64,000 nt of DNA, from NCBI GenBank assembly GCA_029210465.1, contig JARGDL010000002.1:62001-126000 (forward strand). Direction: 5' to 3'. The notes beneath the pieces were generated by a model that saw nothing but the letters and a program-made list of their open reading frames with translations, did not search any database and was not told the origin of the DNA. Source of the stretch: Stygiobacter electus. GTDB lineage: Bacteria > Bacteroidota > Ignavibacteria > Ignavibacteriales > Melioribacteraceae. How positions within the stretch are numbered: position 1 is the first letter of the stretch; every line of letters starts with the position of its first letter. Positions 45,731-54,936 of this stretch are shown here, piece after piece. The position numbers were made by a program, and so were the translations under genes.

Positions 45731-48700
45731 ATGAATAAAAAATTAATTAGATTTTTAAGTGTAATGCTTCTTTTAGTAGGTGCCACTGGCTTTGTGCTAG
45801 CAAAAGGTGGTGATGGAAAGAAGAATACCTTAAACAAAACACTCGGTGAACCTGTTTATACCAAGTTTAATATTAACAATATTTCAACTTGGATTAAAAA
45901 TAATGGTGAAACCGATATAAATCAAAACGGTAATTCAGGTTTAGTATTTCCTAAAGGGAGTAACAAAACTGCAGTTTTCCAATCTGGATTCCTTTGGGGT
46001 GGAAAAGTTGATGGACAGATTCGCGTTGGTGGTTCTGTTTATCGTCAAGGAACTGTACCTGGTTACATAAAACCAGATTTCACTGCTGCAAGTCCAGATG
46101 ACCCAGATGTAAGAATATACAGAGTTCGCCGCGATTATAAAACAGGTGACTTAAGCTCTGAATTAGCAGATGGCGACGGACCTTCAATTGATGCTATTAG
46201 AACTCAATATGAAAAAGATTGGAACGAATGGCCTTGGAAACAAGGTGCACCATTTGAAGATGTTAATGGTAACAAAACATATGAACCAAATGTTGATATT
46301 CCAGGTGTACCTGGTGCTGATCAAACTATTTGGTTTGTTGCTAATGATTTAGATCCTGCTAAAACTGACTTTATGTATGGTTCTTTACCAATGGGTATCG
46401 AAGAACAAGTAACTGTTTGGGGTTACAACACAACCGGTGCTCTTGGAAATATGCTTTTTAGAAAGTTCATCATTATCAATAAAAATAAAGATAAAAAAGC
46501 ATTTACAGATATGTATGTTTCTATGTGGTCAGATCCTGATTTAGGAGATGCAGGTGATGACTTCGTAGGTTGCGATACAACATTATCTTTAGGTTATGTT
46601 TATAATGCTAATGCAAGCGATCGTACTTATGATCCACTTCCACCACCATCAGCAGGTTTTGACTTTTTCCAAGGTCCAATTGTTGCTGGTGCCGCTGAAG
46701 ATGTAGCTATTTTTAAAGGTAAAAAAGTTAGTGGTAAGAAAAATTTACCTATGACTGCTTTTTATTTCTTTATTAACGGTGATCCTGTTTATACTGACCC
46801 AACTCAAGGCAATTATGATAGAGGTACTTTAGGTTTTTACAACTTATTCCAAGGTAAAGTATCTACAACTGGTCAATACTTCACAGATCCAACCACAAAT
46901 AAACCAACAACAAAAGCATTAGCTGGCGATCCATTAACAAGAACTGGTTGGGTTGACGGTTTATTACATCCACCTGGAGATCGTCGTTTAGGTATGGCTT
47001 CTGGTCCTTTTAATATGGCTTTCGGTGATACTCAAGAAGTTGTAGTTGCTGAAATTTGTGCTGGTGCTATCCCTGGTGTTGATCGTTTAGGTGCTATTGG
47101 CTTGTTGAAATTTTATGACTTACAAGCTCAATTAGCTTATGATAATTTCTTTAACGTTCCAACAGCTCCACCTGCACCAGTTGTTACTGCAAGCGAAATG
47201 GATGCAGAAATTATTCTAACTTGGGGTAGTGATGCTGCTAAAGTAGCCGCTACTGAAAATTATGAAAAAGGCGGTTATAAATTCCAAGGTTATAATGTTT
47301 ATCAATTACCATCAGCAACTGCTCAAAAGAGTGAAGCAAGATTAATTGCTACTTATGATGTTGTAGATGGAGTTGGTAAAATTACAGACTTAGAATTTGA
47401 TCCAGTTGGTGGCGTTGTTCAATCTAAAGTTGTTCAATTTGGAACAGATTCTGGAGTTAAAAGATCTATTAGTATTAAAAATGATGTATTTAATGGCGGT
47501 TTGCCTGTTTATAATGGATCTAAATATTTCTTTGCTGTAACAGCTTATGCCTATAATGCAGACCCACTAGCAGTTCCTAAAGTTCTTGAGAATCCATTAA
47601 ATGTAATTACAACAGTTCCTCAAAAACCAAAACCTGGTGTACGCTATGAATCTTCTTATGGCACGGAGATTATAGCTACACATAAATCAGGAATTAGTGA
47701 TGGTAACGTTACAGTAAGTGTAGTTGACCCAACAAAAGTTACAGGACATAAATATCAAGTTAGTTTTGAAGCTGATGGGTGGATATTAAAAGATCTTACA
47801 ACATCTAAAATTTTATTAACAAAACAGACGAATCAAAATGCTGATGAATTATCTCCAATGGTTGATGGTATGTTAATAAAAGTTGCTGGTGCGCCAAATG
47901 ACTTTAAAGATTTCCTTGTAACTGCTAATGCTAACGGTTCGCTTAATCCACCTGAATATGGTGCTTTCGCATTCAATAATAGTGGATTTCCTCATCCATC
48001 TACAGGTGATAGACCCACTAAAAGACAACAAGTTCGTGGTGGTTTATGGGGAATTCATACGGGAAATATTGATGATCAATCTTATGATTTTGATTTCTTT
48101 AAAACAAGAGTGACTCAGGGGGGCGCTCGCTGGCCAAGAATAATACCAAATGACTTCGAAATCAGATTCAAGCCTGGTAAAGCTTTCTTATATCCTGGGA
48201 GTGATTATGGTGGACATGGAAAATTAGTTGATGTTCCGTTCCAGATATGGAATATTGGAACAAAACCTGATGCAAGTGATGATATTCGTTATTTCCCTTA
48301 TATACTTGATGTAAATGAAAATGGAGTTTTTGATTTATCAGGTGTTGATCATCCTATTTCAGGTGGTGATAATGATCCTGAAACAGATTGGTTCTATTGG
48401 ATAATTCCAAAAGATATGACACCTGGAGAGAGTGGTTATAATGCTATTGTTAATAAAATACAAACTGTGGGCGATGATAATCATAAATATTTAGATTCAG
48501 AAATAATGAGTGGTGATGCATTACGGCGAATGGTATTGGTAAATTGGAATGGTGGAAGTGTTTCTGATAGTAACTGGCCTAAAAATGTTAATAGTCCAAT
48601 GCCAGAAGAAGGAACAGTGTTTAAGATAATCTCTACTAAACCAAATCAACCAGGTTCTGATGTATTTGAATTTACTACTCCTTCAGTTACGGTTAGTGAT

Positions 48701-49036
48701 GATTTAGCAAAACAAGATGTAGAGCAAATCAATGTTTTCCCAAATCCATACTATGGTGTTAACCCACAAGAGTTAAATAAATATCAAAGATTTGTAACTT
48801 TCACTCATTTACCAACAAAAGCTACAATCAGAATATTTAACCTTGCAGGTCAATTAGTAAGAACATTAGAAAAAGATACACCAGATCAATTCTTCAGATG
48901 GGATTTAAACAATAAAGATCTATTGCCTGTAGCAAGTGGATTATATATTGTTCACATTGATATGCCTGATTTAGGTAAAACAAAGATTTTAAAAGTTGCA
49001 GTTATCCAAGAGCAACAAGTTCTGGATAGATTCTAA
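45731..49036 (+). CDS. Large secreted protein with T9SS type A sorting domain
   Basis: The 1101-residue protein has a signal peptide (MNKKLIRFLSVMLLLVGATGFVLA). The first 480 residues are beta-rich, with Asp and Asn-rich turns. A fibronectin-type III-like segment follows around 485-640 (TAPPAPVVTASEMDAEIILTW to FFAVTAYAYNADP). The last 95 residues fit a T9SS type A C-terminal sorting domain: INVFPNPYYG, TIRIFNLAGQLVRTLE, VASGLYIVHIDMPD and TKILKVAVI. It is probably displayed or released at the cell surface by type IX secretion. The body is not assigned to a named family. It sits 28 bases after the TonB receptor gene. Confidence 0.8.
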   Translation: MNKKLIRFLSVMLLLVGATGFVLAKGGDGKKNTLNKTLGEPVYTKFNINNISTWIKNNGETDINQNGNSGLVFPKGSNKTAVFQSGFLWGGKVDGQIRVGGSVYRQGTVPGYIKPDFTAASPDDPDVRIYRVRRDYKTGDLSSELADGDGPSIDAIRTQYEKDWNEWPWKQGAPFEDVNGNKTYEPNVDIPGVPGADQTIWFVANDLDPAKTDFMYGSLPMGIEEQVTVWGYNTTGALGNMLFRKFIIINKNKDKKAFTDMYVSMWSDPDLGDAGDDFVGCDTTLSLGYVYNANASDRTYDPLPPPSAGFDFFQGPIVAGAAEDVAIFKGKKVSGKKNLPMTAFYFFINGDPVYTDPTQGNYDRGTLGFYNLFQGKVSTTGQYFTDPTTNKPTTKALAGDPLTRTGWVDGLLHPPGDRRLGMASGPFNMAFGDTQEVVVAEICAGAIPGVDRLGAIGLLKFYDLQAQLAYDNFFNVPTAPPAPVVTASEMDAEIILTWGSDAAKVAATENYEKGGYKFQGYNVYQLPSATAQKSEARLIATYDVVDGVGKITDLEFDPVGGVVQSKVVQFGTDSGVKRSISIKNDVFNGGLPVYNGSKYFFAVTAYAYNADPLAVPKVLENPLNVITTVPQKPKPGVRYESSYGTEIIATHKSGISDGNVTVSVVDPTKVTGHKYQVSFEADGWILKDLTTSKILLTKQTNQNADELSPMVDGMLIKVAGAPNDFKDFLVTANANGSLNPPEYGAFAFNNSGFPHPSTGDRPTKRQQVRGGLWGIHTGNIDDQSYDFDFFKTRVTQGGARWPRIIPNDFEIRFKPGKAFLYPGSDYGGHGKLVDVPFQIWNIGTKPDASDDIRYFPYILDVNENGVFDLSGVDHPISGGDNDPETDWFYWIIPKDMTPGESGYNAIVNKIQTVGDDNHKYLDSEIMSGDALRRMVLVNWNGGSVSDSNWPKNVNSPMPEEGTVFKIISTKPNQPGSDVFEFTTPSVTVSDDLAKQDVEQINVFPNPYYGVNPQELNKYQRFVTFTHLPTKATIRIFNLAGQLVRTLEKDTPDQFFRWDLNNKDLLPVASGLYIVHIDMPDLGKTKILKVAVIQEQQVLDRF

Positions 49037-49055
49037 AAAATTGAAGGAGATGAAA

Positions 49056-50084
49056 ATGAAGAAAATAAATTTTGTAATAACCCTATTATTAGTTTCTCTT
49101 CTAACAACCAGTGTATTTGCTGGCGGTGGAAGTAGAAATGGTACCGCCGGAGCAGCACAGTTGCTTATTCCGGTAGGTGCTCGTGGTATTGCTATGTCTG
49201 GTTCTTCATTAGTAGGTTCTTCTGGTGTTGAAGCTATCTATTGGAACCCAGCAAACCTTGCTAGAGGAGAACAAGCAACAAACGTAATGTTTACTCATAT
49301 GAATTACATTGCAGATATCGGAGTTGAGTATGGTGCAGTTTCTACTAATCTTGAAGGCTTTGGCGCTTTAGGATTTAGTATCAAATCTTTGAATGTTGGT
49401 TCTATACCTGTAACAACAGTTCAAAGCCCTGATGGAACTGGCCAAACTTTTGCTCCTCAATTTATGACTTTAGGTTTAACTTATTCTAGATTGTTAAGTG
49501 ATAGAATTGCTGTTGGATTTACTGCTAATTTAATTTCTGAAAAAATTGAATTAGTTTCTACAACAGGATTTGCATTCAACGTTGGTATTTCTTATTCAAA
49601 TCTTGGAAACGTTGATGGTTTAAACTTTGCAGTTGTTCTTAAAAATTTAGGACCACAAATGAAATATGATGGTTCTGGTTTATTAATAAGAGCAGATGCT
49701 GCATCACTTAACAGACCAACACAACTTTACAAAATAGAAGCTGCTGGTTTTGAATTACCATCTACATTAGAAATTGGACTTGGTTACAAATATAACTTAA
49801 ACAGTTCTAATGCTTTAATGGTAAATGGTGTATTCCAAAACAGTAACTTCTACGGTGATGAATACAAACTCGGCTTAGAGTATGCATTCAATAACTTATT
49901 GTATGTTCGTGGTGGTTATATGTTTTTACCTGAATTACAAAAGGATGATAACATTTATGGTTTAACCGCTGGTTTCGGTATTAATTATGATTTAGGCGGT
50001 GTTAATTTGAAATTTGATTATGCTTTCAGAGATACCAAATTCTTTGATGATAATCATGTATTTTCAGTTATGTTTGGTTTCTAA
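49056..50084 (+). CDS. PorV/PorQ-family outer-membrane protein
   Basis: The protein has 342 residues from ATG 49056, chosen because GGAG lies 7 bases upstream; ATG 49050 is also in frame but too close to that site. After a signal peptide (KKINFVITLLLVSLLTTSVFAGG), the mature N-terminus reads AGAAQLLIPVGARGIAMSGSSLVGSSGVEAIYWNPANLAR, the mark of the PorV/PorQ (UPF0164) beta-barrel family. The protein ends in MFGF, a barrel-type C-terminus. PorV takes part in handling T9SS cargo at the outer membrane, which fits the cargo gene immediately upstream. Confidence 0.85.
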   Translation: MKKINFVITLLLVSLLTTSVFAGGGSRNGTAGAAQLLIPVGARGIAMSGSSLVGSSGVEAIYWNPANLARGEQATNVMFTHMNYIADIGVEYGAVSTNLEGFGALGFSIKSLNVGSIPVTTVQSPDGTGQTFAPQFMTLGLTYSRLLSDRIAVGFTANLISEKIELVSTTGFAFNVGISYSNLGNVDGLNFAVVLKNLGPQMKYDGSGLLIRADAASLNRPTQLYKIEAAGFELPSTLEIGLGYKYNLNSSNALMVNGVFQNSNFYGDEYKLGLEYAFNNLLYVRGGYMFLPELQKDDNIYGLTAGFGINYDLGGVNLKFDYAFRDTKFFDDNHVFSVMFGF

Positions 50085-50100
50085 TTCATCCTTAAGAATT

Positions 50101-50132
50101 CCCGGACTCATTTTTATGAGTCCGGGTTTTTT
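50101..50132 (+). terminator. Rho-independent terminator after the PorV-like gene
   Basis: CCCGGACTCAT (50101-50111) and its perfect complement ATGAGTCCGGG (50116-50126) form an 11-base-pair stem with a TTTT loop, followed by six T residues. It closes the receptor, cargo and PorV-like operon. Confidence 0.93.
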
Positions 50133-50212
50133 ATTTTAAAACTTTCCTTTCTTATCTTCGCAATGCAATTACTTACTAATTATTTGTCATCCAGTTATTG
50201 GGAGATTTTAGG

Positions 50213-51577
50213 ATGAAAAAAATATTTTTTTATTTTTTATTAGTTTCATTCAATATACTTTTTGCTCAAAAGGAATTAAAATTTGAATTTGACTTTGCAA
50301 GATTTAATTATGATACAACAAGTGTTTATCTTGAATTTTATTATGAATTAAATCCAAATGGCATGAAAGTAATTAATTCACAAAATGGACAAGTTTCCGA
50401 AGCGATAGTGCATATTGAAATGAAAAATTTATCAACGGGTGAATTTTTTATTAACAGGAACTGGAAAATACAAAGTCCTATTTCTGATAGTGTTCAAAAA
50501 ACATTAAGTGGTGTTATTGGTTATGTTGTTCCTGCTGGAAAATATTCACTTTATTTAAAGGCTTATGATTCTCAAAATCAAAATATGAGCAAAACAATTG
50601 AAGAAACGGTTCAAATAAATCCATTTAGTAATGAAAAATATTCATTGAGTGATATTGAACTATCCAATAGAATAAAAAAAGATGGTACTGATCAAAATTC
50701 AATTTTTTATAAAAACACTTTGGAAGTCTATCCAAATCCATCCATGTTTTACTCTGATCAATCGCCAGTTCTTTTTTACTATGCTGAGTTATATAATTTG
50801 AAATTATCTAATCCAGAGCAACAATTTATCTTGCAAAGATTATTGTTTAATTCTCAAGGTAAATCAGTTTATAAATTGGATAAGCACATAAAGCAAAATT
50901 CAAATGCATCTGTTGAAATTGGATTAATTAATCTTTCAAAATATCCAACTGATACTTATAATTTAGTATTGAGTTTGATTGATCCTGCAACAAATCAAGC
51001 ATATGTTTCCTCGAAAAGATTTTATTTTTATAATCCAACTGTTTCTGATTCACTATCAAAAATAGTTTCAAACGCAAACTTATTAAGTAGTGAATTTGCA
51101 GTTTACACAAATGAAGAATGCGATAAATTATTTGCCCAATCAAAATATATTGCCTCAAAAATTGAGATTGATCAATACAAAAAATTAGATTCATTGAATG
51201 CAAAAAGAGAATTTCTTTTTAGATTTTGGAAAAATAGAGATAGTGATTTATCAACAGAAAGAAATGAATTTAAAGATGAGTATATGAGAAGAGTATTATA
51301 TGCCAATGAAAATTTTACAGTAGCTGGGAAAGATGGATATCTTTCTGATCGTGGAAGAGTATATTTAATTTATGGTTCGCCAGACCAAAGAGATTTTTAT
51401 CATAGTGAAAGCAACATGAAACCATACGAAATTTGGTTTTACAATGATATTGAAGGAGGGGTTCAATTTATTTTTGGTGATATTTCAGGTTTTGGAAATT
51501 ATGAATTACTTCATTCAACAAAACGTGGTGAAGTTAATGATCCTGATTGGGAAAGAAGATTAAGGACGGATAATTAA
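50213..51577 (+). CDS. GWxTD-domain protein
   Basis: The 454-residue secreted protein starts at ATG 50213 with a signal peptide (KKIFFYFLLVSFNILFAQ); a TTG 50198 start would bury it. The C-terminal third carries the GWxTD-domain pattern: FLFRFWKNRD, then RVLYANENFTVAGKDGYLSDRGRVYLIYGSPD and YEIWFYNDIEGGVQFIFGD. At the motif itself GYLSD replaces the usual GW-x-TD. GWxTD proteins are known mainly from FCB-type bacteria and have no settled function. The gene follows the terminator at 50101, so it probably has its own promoter. Confidence 0.8.
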   Translation: MKKIFFYFLLVSFNILFAQKELKFEFDFARFNYDTTSVYLEFYYELNPNGMKVINSQNGQVSEAIVHIEMKNLSTGEFFINRNWKIQSPISDSVQKTLSGVIGYVVPAGKYSLYLKAYDSQNQNMSKTIEETVQINPFSNEKYSLSDIELSNRIKKDGTDQNSIFYKNTLEVYPNPSMFYSDQSPVLFYYAELYNLKLSNPEQQFILQRLLFNSQGKSVYKLDKHIKQNSNASVEIGLINLSKYPTDTYNLVLSLIDPATNQAYVSSKRFYFYNPTVSDSLSKIVSNANLLSSEFAVYTNEECDKLFAQSKYIASKIEIDQYKKLDSLNAKREFLFRFWKNRDSDLSTERNEFKDEYMRRVLYANENFTVAGKDGYLSDRGRVYLIYGSPDQRDFYHSESNMKPYEIWFYNDIEGGVQFIFGDISGFGNYELLHSTKRGEVNDPDWERRLRTDN

Positions 51578-51579
51578 TA

Positions 51580-52452
51580 ATGTTCAAGGAGAAAGTTGAA
51601 TTTTTCTTCTTTAATTTTTTTTCATTCTGGATTAAACTTTTTGGACTAAAGTTTGCAAGAAAGATAGGAAAACTTTTAGGTACTGTTTTGTTTTATGTTT
51701 TGCCTATCAGAAAATCAACAGTATTAAAAAATTTAGCTTTTGCATTTCCTCAAAAGACAAAATCTGAATTAAAATCATTAGCAAAAAAAAACTACCAAAG
51801 CATTTTAATTACTTTTTTTGAATTTATGTATGTACCAGTTTCATCAAAAAATGAAATTATGAAACTTGGTGATTTTGAAAATCTTCCTTTAATAAATGAA
51901 ATTTCGGAAAGTAATAAAGGAACAATTCTTTTTAGTGCACATTTTGGAAATTGGGAACTTGGTGCTATTGCTTTAGGGATTTTAATTAAAAAAAAATTAT
52001 ATGTTTTAGCGAAAAAACAATCAAACACTTTTGTGAATAATTGGCTAACAAAGGCACGTGAAGTTCATGGCAATAAAATGATTTGGCTTGGTCCATCAAT
52101 TAGAAATATTATTGAAGTATTAAAAAGTGCTGGTGTTGTTGGTATAGTGGCTGACCAACGTGGACCAATTGATAGCCCAAGAATAAATTTTTTTGGAAGA
52201 CCAACTGCTTTTCCTATTGGTTCTGCTACAATTGCAGCAAAGACAAATGCTAATATTATATTTCTTGTTATAGCTCGTAAAGATGACCTTTCATATGAGA
52301 TTATTTATGAAAAAGTTGATAATGAAAAGTTATCAAATGAAACTGATAAACGGGCTTTAGAGATTAATCAACTTTATGCAAACTTTATTGAAAAGGTAGT
52401 TGAACAAAATCCTGAACAATATTTTTGGATGCACAATCTCTGGAAATATTGA
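51580..52452 (+). CDS. LpxL/HtrB-type lysophospholipid (lipid A) acyltransferase
   Basis: The 290-residue protein has an N-terminal hydrophobic anchor, then LPIRKSTVLKNLAFAFPQKTKSELK, the HFGNWELGA motif with the catalytic H-x4-E pair near 122-127, and VADQRGPIDSPRINFFGRPTAFPIG, typical of LpxL/HtrB enzymes. These add secondary acyl chains to lipid A on the inner membrane's cytoplasmic face. It starts 2 bases after the GWxTD gene and overlaps the next glycosyltransferase by one base, so an LPS-related pair is likely. Confidence 0.88.
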   Translation: MFKEKVEFFFFNFFSFWIKLFGLKFARKIGKLLGTVLFYVLPIRKSTVLKNLAFAFPQKTKSELKSLAKKNYQSILITFFEFMYVPVSSKNEIMKLGDFENLPLINEISESNKGTILFSAHFGNWELGAIALGILIKKKLYVLAKKQSNTFVNNWLTKAREVHGNKMIWLGPSIRNIIEVLKSAGVVGIVADQRGPIDSPRINFFGRPTAFPIGSATIAAKTNANIIFLVIARKDDLSYEIIYEKVDNEKLSNETDKRALEINQLYANFIEKVVEQNPEQYFWMHNLWKY

Positions 52453-53465
52453 TGAAAAAAATATTAGTAATTCAAACAGCATTTATTGGTGATGCTATTT
52501 TAACTTTACCTTTAATTCAATTCTTAAAAAACAATTTTAAAGATAGCGAAATAACAGTTTTAGCTATACCATCAACTTCATCAATATTTGAAAACTCTAA
52601 GTTTGTAACAAACGTTATAACTTATGATAAAAAAGGAAAAGATAAATCACTCATATCATTTATTAAACTAATTAAAAAAATAAGAAAACAAAATTTTGAA
52701 GAAGTTTATTCACCGCATAGGTCAACTCGCTCAACTTTAATTTCATTTTTTTCAAAAGCTAAACTGACTGTCGGTTTTAATATTGCTGATCTTTCTTTCC
52801 TTTATAAAAAGAAAATTAAATATGAAAAAAATTTTCACGAAGTTAAAAGAAACTTAGCCCTTGCAGAGTTTAATTTTGAAAAAAATGACTGGAGAATATT
52901 GCCTTCAATAAGTTTTGATAAGATTAATAAAGATGAAATTCATAAAATCCTAAATGTATCTGATAAAAAAATTATTGCAATCGCACCCGGTTCCGTTTGG
53001 CAAACAAAAATTTATCCCAAAAATTATTTTATTGAAATAGCAAAATTTTTAATAAGCAAAAACTATTTTATAATATTAATTGGAAGTAATGATGACGTTT
53101 CACTTTGTCAAGAAATACAAGATGAAATTAAAGAAAATATTATTTCTCTTGCCGGTAAGCTAAATATTATTGAATCAATTTACATGCTTACGAATTGTAA
53201 AGCTTTAATTTGTAACGATAGTTCACCGACTCACATGGCAATGATTGCCGATATTCCGGTTTTAACGATTTATTGTTCAACAATTCCTGATTTTGGTTTT
53301 TATCCTTATAATCAGAAAGGAAAATATATTTCATTTGATGACTTAAATTGCAAACCATGTGGAATACATGGACATAAAATTTGTCCAATCAAATCTTTCG
53401 ATTGTGGAGTTAAACTTACTCCTCAAAAAGTTATAGCAAAACTTTCGGAAATAATTTCTGTTTAA
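52452..53465 (+). CDS. Glycosyltransferase family 9 (heptosyltransferase-like)
   Basis: The 337-residue protein begins KKILVIQTAFIGDAILTLPLIQFLK, the family-9 opening, and has IAIAPGSVWQTKIYPKNYF near 176-194, LIGSNDDVSLCQEI, LAGKLNIIESI, and CNDSSPTHMAMIADIPVLTIY, the donor-site region. The Cys-rich CKPCGIHGHKICPI tail is also common in these enzymes. It probably adds a core sugar to lipid A, matching the upstream acyltransferase. ATG 52452 shares a base with the preceding stop; an upstream in-frame TTG at 52425 would overlap it further. Confidence 0.85.
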   Translation: MKKILVIQTAFIGDAILTLPLIQFLKNNFKDSEITVLAIPSTSSIFENSKFVTNVITYDKKGKDKSLISFIKLIKKIRKQNFEEVYSPHRSTRSTLISFFSKAKLTVGFNIADLSFLYKKKIKYEKNFHEVKRNLALAEFNFEKNDWRILPSISFDKINKDEIHKILNVSDKKIIAIAPGSVWQTKIYPKNYFIEIAKFLISKNYFIILIGSNDDVSLCQEIQDEIKENIISLAGKLNIIESIYMLTNCKALICNDSSPTHMAMIADIPVLTIYCSTIPDFGFYPYNQKGKYISFDDLNCKPCGIHGHKICPIKSFDCGVKLTPQKVIAKLSEIISV

Positions 53466-53508
53466 GAACCATTAATTTTTTATTTTTGATTATATGATTG
53501 AGTAAAAA

Positions 53509-54342
53509 ATGAAATGGCTAAACTTTGAAACATTAAAAAACGCATCATTCTACTTTACACCTAATTTACCAGTAATTGCAACCAAGCGTTACAAATTTAG
53601 TTTGTTGAGAGGATTGGGAATTATAGCACTTTATACATTAGCATCATGGCTAGTTCTAATTCTAATTCTTTCTCTTACCCCATTAAAAGACACAATTTTT
53701 ACAATTGATAATAAAGAACTTATTAATCAAAGAGAAAAAATTGAAAAGCTTCAAAATAGAGTTTTGCTGTTAACCCAACAGCTTCAAGAAATTTCATCTG
53801 TAAATGAACGAATGAAATATGCAATTAAACTTGCTCAGAGAGATTCTATCAATCCAAAAGATCCATTATATGATACTTTAAAACAAAAAATAAAGAAAAA
53901 AATAAATATTGAAGGAAATATTCTATTTATTGTAAAAGATTTATATGAAAAAATATTTCAAGATAAAAATGAAAAAATACTTTTCTTTGAACCAGTCCAA
54001 GGAATTATAACCCAATTCTTTGAACCTTCTAAAGGACATATGGGAATTGATTATGGTGTAAAAGTAAATACACCTGTTTATGCTACAGCAGGTGGTATAG
54101 TTACTTTTGCTGATTACACTATTGATTATGGATATACAATAATAATTCAGCACTCTAATAATTACACCAGTATATATAAACATTGTGAATCTTTATTGAA
54201 AAGAGAAAGAGACGTTGTATTACAGGGTGAATTAATTGCGTTGAGCGGAAATAGTGGGAAAAAAACAACAGGTCCACATCTACATTTTGAAATATGGAAA
54301 AATGGGAAACCAATTAACCCTCAAAGTTTAATTATTAAATAG
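53509..54342 (+). CDS. M23-family peptidase (LytM domain)
   Basis: The 277-residue protein has a membrane helix at about 38-58, a coiled-coil region (about 72-110) and a C-terminal LytM domain. Zinc and catalytic residues are visible: H177 and D181 in GHMGIDYG, and H257 and H259 in GPHLHFEIW. Such enzymes or their inactive relatives cut or remodel peptidoglycan crosslinks. It directly precedes a bactofilin gene, and M23-bactofilin pairs are known from curved and stalked bacteria where both shape the wall. A perfect TATTTTTG at 53481 resembles a -7 element, but no matching -33 was found. Confidence 0.88.
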   Translation: MKWLNFETLKNASFYFTPNLPVIATKRYKFSLLRGLGIIALYTLASWLVLILILSLTPLKDTIFTIDNKELINQREKIEKLQNRVLLLTQQLQEISSVNERMKYAIKLAQRDSINPKDPLYDTLKQKIKKKINIEGNILFIVKDLYEKIFQDKNEKILFFEPVQGIITQFFEPSKGHMGIDYGVKVNTPVYATAGGIVTFADYTIDYGYTIIIQHSNNYTSIYKHCESLLKRERDVVLQGELIALSGNSGKKTTGPHLHFEIWKNGKPINPQSLIIK

Positions 54343-54350
54343 GAGAAGTT

Positions 54351-54698
54351 ATGGCAAAAAAAGAAATTCAATCGGATGATGTTAGTATAATAAGTCATAC
54401 AGTGAAAATAGAAGGAAATATTTTTAGCGATGGAAATGTTCGTATTGATGGTAATGTAAATGGGAATATTTCAGTTAACGGAAATTTAACGATAGGAGAT
54501 ACATCAAACATAACTGGCGAAGTAAAAGCGACTAATGTAATAATGAATGGCAAAATAAATGGAAAAGTTACAGCTGATGAAAAATTAAAACTCGAAAGTA
54601 AAGCTGTTTTACATGGAGATTTAATTTCTAAAATTCTTGTTATTGAAGAAGGTGCTTATTTTCAAGGTAATAGCAAAATGAAAAATAATGAAGGATGA
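54351..54698 (+). CDS. Bactofilin
   Basis: The 115-residue protein is a bactofilin (DUF583): ISHTVKIEGNIFSDGNVRIDGNVNGNISVNG is the start of a repetitive beta-helix with hexad-like hydrophobic spacing (VKIEG, VRIDG, ISVNG, LTIGD), running to about residue 105. Bactofilins polymerise into membrane-linked filaments that guide wall enzymes. The coding end overlaps the atpZ start by 11 bases. Gene order with the M23 peptidase suggests partnership. Confidence 0.92.
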   Translation: MAKKEIQSDDVSIISHTVKIEGNIFSDGNVRIDGNVNGNISVNGNLTIGDTSNITGEVKATNVIMNGKINGKVTADEKLKLESKAVLHGDLISKILVIEEGAYFQGNSKMKNNEG

Positions 54699-54936
54699 TT
54701 TATCTAAAATTAATAATTCTTACTCTAAGATTGGACCTTATCTTGGATTAGGGACTCAACTTGCAGCTACTGTAATAATAATGTTTTTCCTTGGTAAATA
54801 TTTAGATGATCAACTTGAATTTTTTCCATGGTTAACAATTTCTTTTTCAATAATAGGTGCATTTGCAGGAATTTATAATTTTATCAAAACAGTTCTACAG
54901 ATTAATAGCAAAGACAAAATTGATATCAAAAATTAG
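54688..54936 (+). CDS. atpZ: AtpZ/AtpI-family ATP synthase accessory membrane protein
   Basis: The 82-residue protein has two membrane helices separated by a short turn: GPYLGLGTQLAATVIIMFFLGKYLDDQLE at about 12-40 and LTISFSIIGAFAGIYNFI. The G-x-x-x-D-x-x-x-G-like turn is typical of AtpZ proteins encoded beside ATP synthase genes. They are thought to assist c-ring assembly. It overlaps both the bactofilin gene and the next gene, so it is coupled to both. Confidence 0.85.
   Translation: MKDDLSKINNSYSKIGPYLGLGTQLAATVIIMFFLGKYLDDQLEFFPWLTISFSIIGAFAGIYNFIKTVLQINSKDKIDIKN

Noticed and set aside
53481..53488. TATTTTTG as a promoter of the M23 peptidase gene
   Set aside because: The -7 element is exact but no TTTG-like box occurs at a 18-20 base spacing, and such AT-rich octamers arise by chance here.
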